64,000 nucleotides of DNA from Ditylenchus dipsaci (GCA_004194705.1 SADC01000122.1:124001-188000), one strand, 5' to 3'; counted from the first letter of the stretch, positions 1 to 11,042 are shown. The notes: generated by a model from the letters alone, not told the origin. Numbers and translations: made by a program.

Positions 1-330
1 AGATCTTGTCTTGTTTCTGTCTCTACTTTAATGCGTGAGACCAAAAAAATTCAAATTCAAATTTTCATTTCTATTGTTTGCTGTCGTATGTCAGACGTTA
101 AAGTGGTTCCCGCCTTTTGGAAATTCAAATTTCACCGTGTCGGGCACGTGCATGCCCCTTTAAAGAAAATAAAATGATCGATTTTGAACAGGTTTTTACT
201 TTCTGGAGCCTACCGCATAAAGAAACTCTGCTATGCATATGTTTTTACATCCAGAGTCAATTTCGAGTGATTTGTGTCAAAGGTATGTGGGTGTGCGCAT
301 CTCACTCCAAGCCCGAGCAAGACTCTTGAT
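1..330. repeat. fragments of dispersed repeats
   Basis: Two pieces of families found elsewhere in the window. Around 100-170 is a half copy of the TTAA-bounded family (GCATGCCCCTTTAAAG, compare 43,865-44,112). At 209-318 is a copy of the family beginning CCTACCGCATAAA and containing GTGTGCGCATCTCA, also seen near 23,300, 24,410, 47,690 and 48,310. No gene is supported; 331-637 also shows nothing recognisable. Confidence 0.6.
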
Positions 331-637
331 CAATAATGTATATAGAAACTCTTTTTGTTAAGTTCCAGCAAGAAAAATGTGATAAATCACGCAAAAATGA
401 CCCTAAAATGCCTTAAAATGACCATTTTTGACTGAGGGGTGGGAGGCAATTTTTTTGTCGAAGGTCAAAATTTTTTGTCAGAAAGTGTTTAAATATGCTT
501 CCCACATCGTGTTGTACAGAAAAAATGAGTTCGGGAGCTGATTTTGGGTCACTTTTCAAGAAATCCGAGTATGGGGGAACTATAAAAGTGCCCTTTTTTC
601 TATTATTGGAACCTTCAATTCTGACACTGTATTTCGT

Positions 638-824
638 GTTCAGCATGGTCGATTTGCTCAGAAAATTGCTTTTGAAATTCCGAAGTCAGTCAAATTTCAA
701 TTTCCCCTCAAGACAATAAATATTCAAATTTTAAAATCAAAGGTTTGTTATCTTGATAGGAAATTGAAATTTGACTGACTTTGGAATTTCAAAAATAATT
801 ATAAGCAAATCGACCACGCTGAAC
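638..824. repeat. fold-back repeat
   Basis: Inverted repeat with arms of about 68 bp. The left arm begins GTTCAGCATGGTCGATTTGC and the right arm ends GCAAATCGACCACGCTGAAC; the centre is AT-rich. The end motif CAGCATGGT recurs inside the large palindrome near 27,090 and 30,120. It looks like a MITE-type element. Confidence 0.7.
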
Positions 825-839
825 ATAAATCCTGTGTCA

Positions 840-2187
840 TAGGGCGCTCACAATGAGATGTCGATGTCGAAGTCGGATGTCGAAGTAGGATGTCGAAGTC
901 GGTAGTGAGGTCAGGGTGCTCACAATGAGATGTCGAAGTCGGTAGTGAAGTGAAGGTGCTCACAATGGGAAATTTTCTTCTCATCACCAATTTTATTTTT
1001 TAGTGTAAAAGTACATCGGCGTTTTTATTTTTATTCCAGAAACTAAGTAGCATAATTATGCACCACCTTAAAATGACAACTTCAAAAAATATGTCTATTA
1101 AAAAGTAGACATCAAAAAATATGTCTATTTTGTCCAAACCTACGTTTTGACATCCTCGCGTCGTTTTAATTTGCACCTAACCGAAAACTAAATGAGTTTT
1201 TGACGAAGCCTGGATATTATTTATTGCAACTAACATAACACTCAACACAGCAAAAATTAAAATTTGTACTCATCGAAATTACTACTCATATTTTCGCGAA
1301 CCTTCTTCTTTGCCTTCTGAAGAACTTGTTGGATGGCCAAAATCGCTTCATCTTTCACATCTTCATTTCCCAACTTGCTGAGAGTGGTGCCTACAAAACG
1401 CCCAAATTGTTGCTCTTCACTTTCTTCGTTGCTTGATCCAGAGCGCTTGTGACAATTTCTCCGAGGCCAGAAAGGAATCTTTCATCCGATAATTCACGCT
1501 CAGCATTGCCTGATATCTTGCGTCTCTTTGGCACAGTAGACGGAGAATCGACGAGATTGGCATAGAGGTCCGCGTCCTCATCGACCACATCAATGACCTC
1601 TTCTGCCGGAAACGATGACTCTCGCCTACGAACGACTTATTATTTTTGAATATATTTCATTAATTTTACTTACATTGGGTCTTCCGTGAATGGCGTTAAA
1701 AACTGCATCTCGTTGAAATATTCCATTGCTGTTCTTCTTGGATACCACTTCCACTGGGCACGTATTTTCGCTTCTCTTCAACGAACCGGCTTCTTAATGC
1801 TGCAAATCGACGTTGAGCAGCTGCCTTTCCACCTAAAAAAGCATGAGAACTAAAAACAGAGAGAATATTAAGGGATTTACCTGGATAACAACACTTCAGA
1901 CTGCTAAAGTGACTAAAATAACCGAAGAAATGAATATGGAAACATCTGGGACAAAAGTGAAATTTTGACAAAAAAATGCCTTGGTCCCCCTGTTGTTTTA
2001 TTAAGCGAGGTCGGAAGTCGGAAGTCGGATGTATAGGTCGGAAGTAGGAAGTCGGATGTCGAAGTGCCATTGTGAGCACCCTGACTTCACTACCGACTTC
2101 GACATCCGACTTCAACATCCCATTGTGAGCACTACTACCTACTTCGACATCATACTTCCACATCGTCATCTCATTGTGAGCGAGCTA
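840..2187. mobile_element. PIF/Harbinger-like element with MADF gene only
   Basis: The ends are inverted repeats: the left reads CGCTCACAATGAGATGTCG and the right is its complement ending CATTGTGAGCG. The GCTCACAATG motif is repeated inside both ends (about 841, 916, 955; 2069, 2123, 2172) together with GATGTCGAAGTCGG blocks, giving a complex terminus. A possible 3-bp duplication TCA flanks it (837-839 and 2188-2190), although the exact edge is ambiguous. The only gene inside is the MADF-BESS protein on the minus strand; no transposase is visible. The CTCACAATG ends resemble TTCACAATG of the 18,764-21,454 element, which does carry a Harbinger transposase. It is probably mobilised in trans, if at all. 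Confidence 0.7.
1257..1832 (-). CDS. MADF-BESS domain protein (transposon-borne)
   Basis: Two exons are supported: 1,674-1,832 and 1,257-1,625, joined by a short intron (donor GTAAGT, acceptor TAG). The first encodes the second half of a MADF domain (RRFAALRSRFVEEKRKY, SGSG, then Q-W and FNEMQFLTPF). The second has a nuclear-type basic patch (PKRRK), then a BESS-type C-terminus (EEQQFGRFVGTTLSKLG...IQQVL) and ends at a TAA. MADF binds DNA, and BESS mediates protein contacts. In PIF/Harbinger transposons a Myb/MADF-like second protein assists the transposase. The frame slips once after the conserved Trp (TGG/GAA) and once before BESS. The N-terminal half of MADF is not clear; an upstream exon near 1,882-1,960 may hold it in decayed form. 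Confidence 0.7.
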
Positions 2188-2190
2188 TCA

Positions 2191-3540
2191 GAGTTGCAGG
2201 TTTCCCTAGTAGAACAAAAGTTATGGGAAATGGATCAAATGAATTGTTGCCCCTAAAGTCTGAATTCTTGCCTCTTTTTAATTATTTCTTGCCCTTTTTC
2301 AAATTTCAAATAAAAAAAAACTCAAATCTCGCTTCTTTTTTCTGAAATCTTGCCTCTTTTTAAACAAAATCGGGTAAATTTCTCCGATTTGTCGCCTTCG
2401 ATGAAGAATCGGAAGAATTTACCCGATTTTGATTAAAAAGGGGCAAAATTTCAGTTTTTATAAGATGTCTAATTTTTTCGGTGTGCCTCATCGACAGATT
2501 AATAAAGATCAATAAATTTTTGCCATTATTAAAACTTCCTTTACTTGAAAATTCATAAAGTTTGCAACCATGACTAGTCATTTTATATTGATGAGTCAGG
2601 GCACTCGTATTAGATTACAGACCCGGAGTGCGGATCCGCTCATTTTTGTAGCTCTCTCTCCTAGCTTGAAGATGACACTAATTATGAAGCTGTTTGATGG
2701 AAGAACAAAATATGGCTATTTGAGGAAAATAAAACAGCGCTTTCATTGTAAAAATACCTATATACACACAAACTTCTATATTCTATTCATAAATAATAAT
2801 TCTTGGTACAACAATTGGCACACAAATTATGCTGCAGCTGATCCACTTCTACTACTACAATATATTATGGAGTGAAGAGGCAAGCAGGTTGATGTCTGAG
2901 CGCAGGGAATTGACTGCTAACATCAGTGAACGTTTGTTGTTCAACACTTCCACACATTCTGTGTATTGTATAAACGATTGAATTAGATTACATTTGGTCA
3001 GAAATGCACCTGTGTATGGATTGTATCGTACATAATGGGCGATTCATGCTATTGGTGAATGTTCTGCAATATATTTATTTGGAAGAGGGCTGATTCACCG
3101 TCGGCAGAATTCGCCGTTGCAAAACGGTATTTTGCGCCAGTTTGCCTGAATTCACCGTTTTGTGACGGCGAATTCAGGCGACAGCGAATTTTGCGGCAGC
3201 AAATTAAGCCGACGACGAATTCAGCCAAGGACGAATACCGCGACGGCGAATCAGCCCTCTCCGTTTATTTCACTGGAACAAATATAAAAAAAAGTCCTAA
3301 ATTCTACAAATTCTGTTGGAATTTTTTAAAAATAAGTATTTTATTTTTTTGAGTGTTTGCATATGTGTAATCACAAGTTATATACTATTTGACTCAGAAT
3401 GAACAGCTTTTCATGCTGGAGAATTTTTTTTTGCGAATGACAGTGAAAAGTTAAATGTGAACCTCTAAAGTGGAAAACAGTGTAATCAGAAAAAGAAGTG
3501 GGGTCATCGAAAATTTCAGTTTTTGCCTTGGTCCCCACTT
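2191..3540. other. intergenic, no gene recognised
   Basis: AT-rich sequence without a convincing ORF. The only structure seen is a GC-richer fold-back at about 3,086-3,262, whose ends read GAGGGCTGATTCACCGTCG and CGACGGCGAATCAGCCCTC, with several internal GAATTCGCCG-like repeats. Confidence 0.5.
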
Positions 3541-3785
3541 ACCGTATTTTCTCTATTAATTAGCCCGCGCTAATTATTTTTCAACCCTTTAAAAATCGGC
3601 AAAATCGGAACTCTATCTGGAATTTTTAGGTGGTCAACCAAAATCTGAAAAGCGGAATCGGCAGACCTCGTGGGAATTTAGAAAATATAATAAACAGCTC
3701 AGCAAGTCATTGCTTCTATCCTGAGATCCTCAAAGTCGAGGGGGCTAACTAATAGAGAGGGGCTAATTCATACAGAAATACGGTA
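3540..3785. repeat. MITE, TACCGTATTT family
   Basis: Fold-back element beginning TACCGTATTTTCTCTATTAA and ending in the complementary AGAAATACGGTA. The subterminal stretch TTTTTCAACCCTTTAAAAATCGG recurs in the other copies (7,138; 16,173; 46,690). TA lies at each end. It abuts the next element, sharing a TA. Confidence 0.75.
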
Positions 3786-4098
3786 CAGTCGACTCTCGAT
3801 ATAACGCCCCCCTCAAGTTCGTTCCCGCCTAGGGTCCGACACTTTTTTTAACTCTATTTTTGAAACCTTTGAAACCAAAACCGATTTTTAAAAGTGGCGG
3901 CATTATATCGAGAGGCGCGGGTCTTACTGGCAAAAGTTTAAACTTTTTCAGAAACGATTGGCAGAATCGGAATCTGTACGTTATTTCTGATAATACCTCC
4001 GAATCAGGTTCAGCAAAAGGTTCAAAATAGAGCTAAAAAAAGTGTCGGACCCTAGGAGGGAACGAACTCGAGGGGGGCGTTATATCAAGAGTTGACTG
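3786..4098. repeat. MITE, CAGTCRA-ended, TA duplications
   Basis: Perfectly placed fold-back: left CAGTCGACTCTCGATATAAC, right GTTATATCAAGAGTTGACTG, flanked by TA at 3,784-3,785 and 4,099-4,100. Inner arms contain GTTCGTTCCCGCCTAGGGTC and its complement. TA duplication and the short inverted termini fit Tc1/mariner-type MITEs. Other copies lie at 20,209, 28,429, 44,500 and 50,234. Confidence 0.85.
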
Positions 4099-4821
4099 TA
4101 TGTAATTATTTTTTAAATCACAGGGGGAGGGGCTAGATGATATTTTAAAACGACGTTGCGCCATCGATTTCCTTCATATCTCGCTTTTTCATTTTTTCGT
4201 CTGTTTCCCGTTGTATAAACGATTGAATAAGATTACATTTGGTGAGAAACGCATGTCATTTCGGCAGAAAACAGAACAGCGCGAAACAGAAGACGAAATG
4301 AAAACGAGACATAAGAGAAATCGATGGCATAAATGTCGTTTTGAAAATGTCGGTGGCGCAAATGTCGTTTTGGCAAAACATACGTTTGGCAAATAAGTAT
4401 TGGCGCAAATATAAATAGCCACAGGGAGACCAAGGCAAAAACTCAAATTTTTGATGACCCCGCAATGGGGTCCCCATTTCTTTGTTCTGATTATATTTTT
4501 ACACGTAAATCTATTGCCGCACCTAGTAGTTCAAATTTTTCAAAATCCCTTTTTATATTGTTCGCGGCTTTTCAAGCCGTTCACTTTAGCGTTTAAAAAA
4601 AAATTGCGGGAAATTTAAAACTCCCCGAAGTTGACTAGAAAAACGTGTTTCAGACTTGAAATAGTTTCTAGTTTTCTAAAATATGACTTTTAAAAATTTC
4701 ATCTGATTTTTTGAAAGGGTAGTTCGTTACTTCGTTACTAAAGAACCCTGTCTCTTCCTTATCGTGGAAATTCCCTTTGTTTGGTACAGAAAGCGTCTTA
4801 AAAAATACGAATTTTCGCATT

Positions 4822-5139
4822 TTTTATACGGGTGATAATGAATTTTGTCCGCAAATTGCTGAAATGTGTCCGCAAATAGGATTATTACCTCAGAGTGTAA
4901 TTTTGTGTGCTGAGCATGATTTTTGAAGCTTTGGTGTGAAAATTTTGGGATTTCTATGCAACTAGAGGTAAAAATCAATCCTTGCTTGCAAAACCTCACT
5001 CTGAGCTAATAAAAAAACAAATTTTGGGACAGATTTCAGAATATTTGCGGACATTTTTCAGCAAATTTGCGGACATTTTACATTTGCGGACATTTTTCAG
5101 CAATTTGCGGACAAAATTAATTATCACCTTTTTATACGA
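4822..5139. repeat. fold-back with GTCCGCAAA minisatellite
   Basis: Ends GGTGATAATGAATTTTGTCC on the left and ACAAAATTAATTATCACC on the right. The arms contain two to four copies of a unit like TTTGCGGACATTTTTCAGCAA. It is a GC variant of the larger GTCCCCAAA palindrome at 17,391-18,186. Confidence 0.75.
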
Positions 5140-5569
5140 GGAAATTATTTGCTTATTTTTTTTCTTGTATTTGACTAGAAGTCTAGACTTTTGTCGAGCA
5201 TGTACTCAAATTTTTGTAGGAAAAGTTGAAAATCTGATCTTTATGACCTACGTCCACTTTTTGATTTCACGTCAAATGGGCTAATAATAAAAAAAGTTGC
5301 GAAAAATTGAAAAATCGGAGGTGTCTACGGTTGGGTTGAACTGGTGACATCGAAGAAAATAGCCTTATTTGCTATGTAAAATCCTTTGACAACAAGCTTT
5401 TCTGTTTATTTACCACTGCGCCATGCAAACACGACCAAAACACAAACCGAACAATTTTGGGCATTTTGAAAAGCCGTGTGTTTGCTGAAAATTGCAAAAA
5501 GTGACCATAATACTGTGCATATTTCACCTGGGATCAAACTAGCTAGAACTTTTTTTTACCAACTTTTAC
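5140..5569. other. no gene recognised
   Basis: The last exon(s) of tryptophan hydroxylase, which would encode the RPF-x-V-x-Y-x-P C-terminal segment, should lie at or below this stretch on the minus strand. I could not find them here. Confidence 0.4.
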
Positions 5570-6687
5570 CTTAACTTCTGCTGAGCCTCATCGAAGTTGC
5601 GAGTGTAGAAGTAGGCAGACTGGAAGGTGGTTATCAAACATTCCTGTTGCACCACTCTGTCCGGATCAAATCGGATTATTGGGTGTCCTTGTCACTCATT
5701 GCATGCTAAAGAATACTCCTTCGAATAAAATATATATACAACCAACAAATGAGTCCACTTGCAACTCTCCAGCAGAAGACAATAGACCAGCCCGTAAATC
5801 TTGTATCTCTGGTTATGGCTGTTTTCATGGACAATAGGAGCAGTTTTGTTGTGGCCATTAGATGTTGGGGGATTGTGGAATGTCGAATGATTGGTTTCAT
5901 TGGTGCACAGTCCAAATTCAATGGAGAAAAAGTACAGCTGTAAACTAGTCGATGCAAATTATGAGCCGAAATTTTTATTTTTAGTTAAACCGTGGCCAGT
6001 TTGGTCAAGTCTTGTTCAGAAGCTCCAAGAGAAGCTAGCCCTATTTCCTGGGAGAACTGGGCGAAATCAGGGTCAGCGAACAGTGCCATATGGCCCATCA
6101 GCTCGTGCACTGTATCTCTAAAAATGACTTTGTTCGTAATTACAATAATTATTTTTTTTATTGCAGTACAATATACCAAATACGTAACTCCAAATTCGGG
6201 GCAAACCTTGTTCTGTCTGCAGAAAAACTTTTTTTGCTGAAAAATTTGAATGTAAAATAACTTTTCCGTCAAAAGTAGAAAAAGTATTTTTTCGACAACA
6301 ATAAAGTCTTATTACAGCAAACAAAAGTTCACCCCAAATTTAAGTCTCTCCTTTAAATTGAAAAAAAAAACATTCAACCTAAGCATAATTTTTGTTCTTC
6401 TTTCTTACAGTCTAAGCCTTAGACTACTGTCTTCCAGAAAATGAAAAAACATAATGATAACAAATTTATTTTCGTCCGGCATTTTTTAAATTAATATCTA
6501 CTTTGTCGTGAAAAATAAAAAATTCAAGCGTAAATAACAGCATAAACCAACGGTTCTGGGGTGTAGAAGGGATCAGCATGGTGGCGCACATATTGGGTGC
6601 AGTTGAACACTCGGAAAGCTAGACCAGCCAGGAAATCTCGAGCACTTAGGTAGCCGGCCACTGGCCGAACTCGAAATCCTGTCTTGG
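5570..6687 (-). CDS. tph-1: tryptophan hydroxylase, catalytic-domain exons (partial)
   Basis: Biopterin-dependent aromatic amino acid hydroxylase, forming 5-hydroxytryptophan, the committed step of serotonin synthesis. Four exons: 6,552-6,687 ([20 protein letters not shown], then YTPEP), 5,991-6,117 (DTVHELMGH, with both iron-binding His, then [16 protein letters not shown]), 5,759-5,937 (FFSIEFGLC, later [15 protein letters not shown]) and 5,570-5,705 ([24 protein letters not shown]). FNCTQYVRH, the FF after LAT and QECLITTFQ match TPH better than tyrosine or phenylalanine hydroxylase. About 28 extra residues rich in Asn and His follow FGLC. The frame slips at GGGCTG (GAGLL) and CCAATAA. Neither the N-terminal regulatory exons nor the final tail exon was found; a 1.25-kb repeat sits just upstream. 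The family is certain and the paralogue assignment likely. Confidence 0.88.
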
Positions 6688-6714
6688 CTGCAAACACAAA
6701 ATTTAGCTATAGCC

Positions 6715-7969
6715 ATTGGCATTAGGTGAATTCATCTGCACCGAATTCATCTGCACCGGATTCATCTGCACCGAATTCATCTGCACTATGGAATTCTCTT
6801 TAAACCTTTTTCAAAAGTTCTTTAACCTAAACAGTCATCTTGCATCTGTTTTCCTCTGCATATATTTTGCAACTTTTTTGTCTCATCTTGGCATAACTAG
6901 CCTTTTGACAAAAGTTTTCCACTTTATATTTTCCACTTTATACCGTTTCGACAGCTCAACAGTGACGACTGCGGTGTATTTAAGTGCGTCTTCGCAGAGC
7001 GGGCATCTCGAAAAGACTCGATGGAATTCGAAGCTAAATAAACGGATGCTTTTCGCAAAAGAATGGCCGAAGAAATACTAGCTGGGAAATTGTCATTTAC
7101 GTAATGTACTCTTTGCTTCACAATTACATCTTACATACCGTATATTCTCTATTAGAAGGCCCGGGCCTTCTATTTTTCAACCCTAAAAAAGTCGGAAAAA
7201 AATATTTCGATTTTGAGATTTTTGGGTGCTCAACTAAAATTTTAAAAGTGGAATCAGGTGAGCTCGTGCTAACTAAGAAAACGCGAAAAACAGATTTGCG
7301 AATTTCTTTTTCTATGCTGATATATAGGTCCTCAAGGGGGCCTTCTATTAGAGAGGGGCCTTCTATTAGAGAGGGGCCTTCTAATCGAGAATATACGGTA
7401 CATTTTTTTGTTGATTGTTATTGTACATAGCAGGCTTCTAATAAAACAAATTCGGTAGGTAGACGGCGCCCGGACATTGTCCATTTTAAATGGACAATGT
7501 CACCCGGAGAAAAGTTTTGTTGACCCACTTTTCGATTACTCATCGAGCTGATTTTTTTCAGGATCAGTTATTGCTTATTGCAAAGCTGTTTAGTGCGTTT
7601 TCTTAGTTCCCGAGCTCTACCGATTCCATTTTTTGAATTTTGGTCGACCTCACAAAAATCTTAAAATGAATCTAATAAAAAACCGGTGGGCCTATTAGAG
7701 GAAATAAGGTAGGTTAAAAAAAGTGCCGAGCCGAGGTGGGGACGAACTTTTGGAGTACACAGTATTTTTTCTGTAACCCTCCATTTTTATGAAAATTTCA
7801 GAGTTAACCGTATGGCGACAGAATGCCAAAATGCAGATGAATTCGATGCAGATGAATTCGTCTGCAGATGAATTTGTTTGCAGATGATTTCGGTGCAGAT
7901 GAATTCGGTGCAGATGAATTCGGTGCAGATGAATTCACCGTTTCCCATAGCCATTAGTCTAATGCCAAT
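6715..7969. repeat. large fold-back with GCAGATGAATTC tandem ends
   Basis: Both ends carry a 15-bp tandem unit (GCAGATGAATTCGGT) in opposite orientation: four copies at 6,725-6,788 and six to seven at 7,830-7,940. These are bounded by ATTGGCATTAG and its complement. A TACCGTAT-family MITE (about 7,138-7,402) is nested inside, followed by fragments of similar elements. It lies in or next to an upstream intron of tryptophan hydroxylase. Confidence 0.7.
7138..7402. repeat. MITE, TACCGTATTT family (nested)
   Basis: Left end TACCGTATATTCTCTATTAG, right end GAGAATATACGGTA, with GGGCCTTCTATTAGAGAG repeated at the right end and TTTTTCAACCCT near the left. Sits inside the 6,715-7,969 fold-back. Confidence 0.75.
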
Positions 7970-8462
7970 TACTTATGGTGGTTTTTAGTGGTTCAGGGTG
8001 GAGTTGTGGGCGATTAAGCCGATCGGACCCGAAATCTGATCCGCTCAATCGATTTTTCTCGAAAAGTTCACTCCACCTTAAGTAAACCCTGAAAACCAAT
8101 AATTTTGGCCATTCCGGAGTGAATATAAGCCATCTGGTCTCTCCCACCCCTGAATTTCACACAATAAATTAATAATGTTTGATTTCGTGTCGAGAATCAA
8201 AATTAGTCGGAAAAAACAGTAAATTAGGCGGAAAAAGAAGTAAAGTAGGCGGAGAACAATGTGTTTTAGGCGGAAATGAAATTAGGCGGAAAAATGTGTT
8301 TTAGGCGGAGAAACTTTCTCCATAATATAATCCAATAAATTGCGGGAATTCAATTTTATCTGATAGGTAAAATTTTATCTGTCAGATAAAATTTTATCTG
8401 ACAGATAAATTTTATCTGTGAGACAAAAATTTTTGATTTTTATCTGACAGATAAATTTATGG
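7970..8462. repeat. dispersed repeat fragments; TATCTGTCAGATAAA cluster
   Basis: 7,975-8,150 matches fragments of the GGATCAGAAT/TCGATT fold-back family (compare 16,780-17,095 and 28,938-29,270). 8,355-8,460 holds several tandem palindromes of TTTATCTGTCAGATAAA. No gene is seen. Confidence 0.55.
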
Positions 8463-8670
8463 CTGTACCCCGAAATTTAAGCGGCGATTTGCTAAGTGGT
8501 CGATTTGCTAAGCGGTCGTTTTGCTAAGAAAAAAAATTTAAGCGCGAATTTGCTAAGAATTTATAATTTAAGCGCCAATTTGCTAAATGGTCGTTTTGCT
8601 AAGAATTTTTTTGCTAAGTAGTTGTTTGATAAAGATCTTGTTTGTTAAGCTACATCTTAATTTCGGGATA
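8461..8670. repeat. left arm of a 3.7-kb inverted repeat pair
   Basis: Begins GGCTGTACCCCGAAATTTAA and continues as tandem TTTGCTAAGNGGTCG units. The complementary copy ends at 12,202 with CGGGGTACAGCC. The pair brackets 8.5-12.2 kb, including the unrecognised gene at 9.5-10.7 kb. I could not identify a clear target-site duplication. Confidence 0.75.
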
Positions 8671-8755
8671 CAGACCTTAAAATCCAAACGGTTCAACCTA
8701 AAATCATGTTCTAAAAACGGTTTTAATTGAATCGGGGTCTCCTACTCTGGACTGA

Positions 8756-8895
8756 TTGCACCCAGAGGGATTCGAACCAGTAACTTTGGTGATGAGTATA
8801 TGGACCTCTTCGCCAAGTAAACACTCAAATTACGATAAAAAAGGTATGCACCCAGGTGGATGCGAACCAGCATCCTCGGCGGTGGCTATCCAACA
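8756..8895 (-). repeat. tRNA-like (T-arm) sequence, not a tRNA gene
   Basis: Two copies, read on the minus strand, contain a T-arm-like GGTTCGAATCC-type block followed by a short stem and TGCA. The related block at 11,353-11,400 is in the opposite orientation. No acceptor stem, D-arm or anticodon stem completes a cloverleaf, so this is a tRNA-derived repeat at most. Confidence 0.5.
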
Positions 8896-8899
8896 CAGG

Positions 8900-9508
8900 G
8901 GCCCAAAATTTGAATTTATAATCATTAGCGGAATTTGGCGCCAAATAAAAAATTTGGAAAAATGGTCAATTTTGGACCATGATTGTTTTGTGTTTCAGAT
9001 ATGATTTTTTATAACTTTTTGTGAAATGCTGTTGACCGAAAAATTCCTTATTCCAAGGGCTTTCGAATAAGCCATCACTTGCCCATGAAACCTGCAGAAT
9101 TTCAAAATGACAATTGATTTCTGCTAAAAAAGGTTAAAAATTTTCTTTACCTGGTTGACTTTATTGAAATCCTAGAAAGTGTTTTTGTCATATTTTTTTC
9201 AAACGAAACCGAGGGCTTGATAGAGGAGTAAATTTGCTACATTTTGGTACTAAGGACGTATGCAAAAAATGCAAATTTATAGTGTTTTATGCAAAAGTTA
9301 GAAAAAAAACGCAAAAACCACTATTTTTACTCGGAAAAATGGCAGTTGTTTGCTTCAAGTGGTCTCTTATTTGTAAAACTCTTGGTTTTGAAAATTCTAT
9401 CTTGATAATTTGATAGAAGAGATTGTCAGCTTTCTTTTGGTATATGAGGAATCCTTGAGAATGCAAAATTAAGAGTTTTCAATGCAAAAGAAACCTAGTA
9501 TAATTTCA
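8900..9508. other. AT-rich, no gene recognised
   Basis: Nothing recognisable until a TTTCAG acceptor immediately before the ATG at 9,518. Confidence 0.4.
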
Positions 9509-10581
9509 GGGCTAAAGATGGTTACCACCAGAAAGATGTGTTGTGAGCAAAACGGACCTTCTCTCGCCAAAACTCGTTCAGCTGCAGCTCGGAAAGATGG
9601 GAAAAGAAAGGGCTGAACGAGCAGACGCAAATAGAAACCAAAAAGCAAGCAGAAGAACAAGCAGGAATGATGCGTAAAGCTCGTCTGGGTAGGCTATTTC
9701 TTCGTGTTGTACCTATTTTTAAGGCGTTTCTGCTTCAGTGAGCATATGCTCTCACTTCACAAGCTTCTGCTTTTTAGTCGTTAAATTGCCTAAAGTTTTA
9801 GTTTTGATTGTTGCTAGCTCAGAGTTTGTCTAAATGAAGCAAGGCAAGTTTGGAAAGCATAACGCAGTGGCAAGTCATCGTCTCAGTCTCTGGCCGGCAG
9901 GAACAAGCAGTCTAGCATGCTCAAAGTCAATTTCGGAGACAATCAGAAGTCTGGAGATCTTGGACCAAAGAAGAAGATCCCTAAGTTGGGTGACAATCTC
10001 GGGTCCGGTTCGTCTTCTGATGATGAAGGTTTGTTGTGTTCAAAACATGATTGCCAGGAAAACGCTGTTCTACTTTAGATCTTATGCATGTGATTCTTGG
10101 AAGCAACGATTCGTCGCAGGACTCTGCTGATGCTGCCTACGGCTCTTCGGGTGGCTTTTTTGTTGAGGAAAGTGAGGGCTCCACGGATGACGATGCTGAA
10201 ATGTCCGAGAAAGGTAATAATTTCAGGGCGTCAATGCGATAATATTATCACATTTCAGCCAGTTCCGATGGGACCTTCAGTGACGTGAAGCCAACTAAGA
10301 AGAGTGACAAGAAGAAGGTCGCTTTCAACGGTGTCATCGCTTAAATCTCGCGCAAGTCTGATGAGCTCAAGTCGCTGCCTGAAAACATGTTGAATGTCGC
10401 TCCTCCCAAAGGTGTAATTTGTACGTTGCAATACTTCCTAATTTTTCATGAACTGCTTCAGGTCATACTTGTGGCAATTAAAGGCGCTCGCAACGTGAAA
10501 GGCATCAATGAGAACTGGAAGGAGAAGCTCTCAGAAGATCACAGAAAGGTCCACGCTGAAACTGGCAGAAACGAGATCTAG
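9509..10581 (+). CDS. unrecognised charged, probably nuclear protein (multi-exon)
   Basis: I do not recognise this gene. A splice acceptor (AATTTCAG) lies just before the ATG at 9,518, so there is an upstream or trans-spliced leader exon. Exons: about 9,509-9,688 (MVTTRKMCC..., basic, then Gln/Glu-rich and ending MMRKARL), 9,823-10,026 (GRNKQSSMLKVNFGD, PKKKIPKLG, SGSSSDDE), 10,079-10,214 (MHVILGSNDSS, EESEGSTDDD), 10,259-about 10,411 (KKSDKKKVAF) and about 10,462-10,581 (NENWKEKLSEDHRKVH). Introns are 45-55 bp with normal borders, and AATAAA follows. Composition is Lys-, Ser- and acidic-rich, like many chromatin or nucleolar proteins. The frame slips at GTGGCAAG and AAAGGGCTG, and one TAA (10,342) interrupts exon 4, so the gene may be decaying or mis-sequenced. 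It lies within the 8,461/12,202 inverted repeat pair. Confidence 0.5.
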
Positions 10582-10681
10582 CCGCAAAGTATTTTAAGCT
10601 AAACATCGCTCTCGTTGTCCTCCTTAGAATTGTGTTTTTGATGTAGTTGGTTAAATTTAGGAGTTTATGATTTGTTTCGAC

Positions 10682-10687
10682 AATAAA
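10682..10687 (+). terminator. polyadenylation signal
   Basis: AATAAA about 100 bp after the stop codon of the 9.5-10.6 kb gene. Its position and orientation fit that gene's 3' end. Confidence 0.6.
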
Positions 10688-10699
10688 GAGACTTTATAA

Positions 10700-11042
10700 T
10701 TGAGTTGAGCCTGGCTTTCCTTGTTTTCCCAGTTTTTACCACCCAGCTTTTGCATATTCTTCTCCTGCCCGAATATCCGAAATTGTCTTTTTGATACTCA
10801 TGACATTGTTATTAAATAATTGTTCTCACATCTGCTATTTAACAGTATATGTATTCCCGTTTTCGATTAGATAAAAGTGTTATGGGTATTAAGAAGTTCA
10901 AAAAGCCTATTTCACGCAAAAATTTAATTAAGCTTTTGGATAAATAATTTGGATTTTTCAAAATATTGAAAAAATTCATTTAAAAAATTCTTGGCGTTTT
11001 GTTTAAGTTGAACTGATTATGAATTTAAATTTTGGGCGCTGT
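10700..11042. other. AT-rich, no gene recognised
   Basis: No ORF or repeat with a recognisable partner. Confidence 0.4.

Noticed and set aside
4189..4446. Several overlapping ORFs on both strands
   Set aside because: All overlap short repeated GTCGTTTTGGCAAA-like phrases; no homology, and all frames are equally open.
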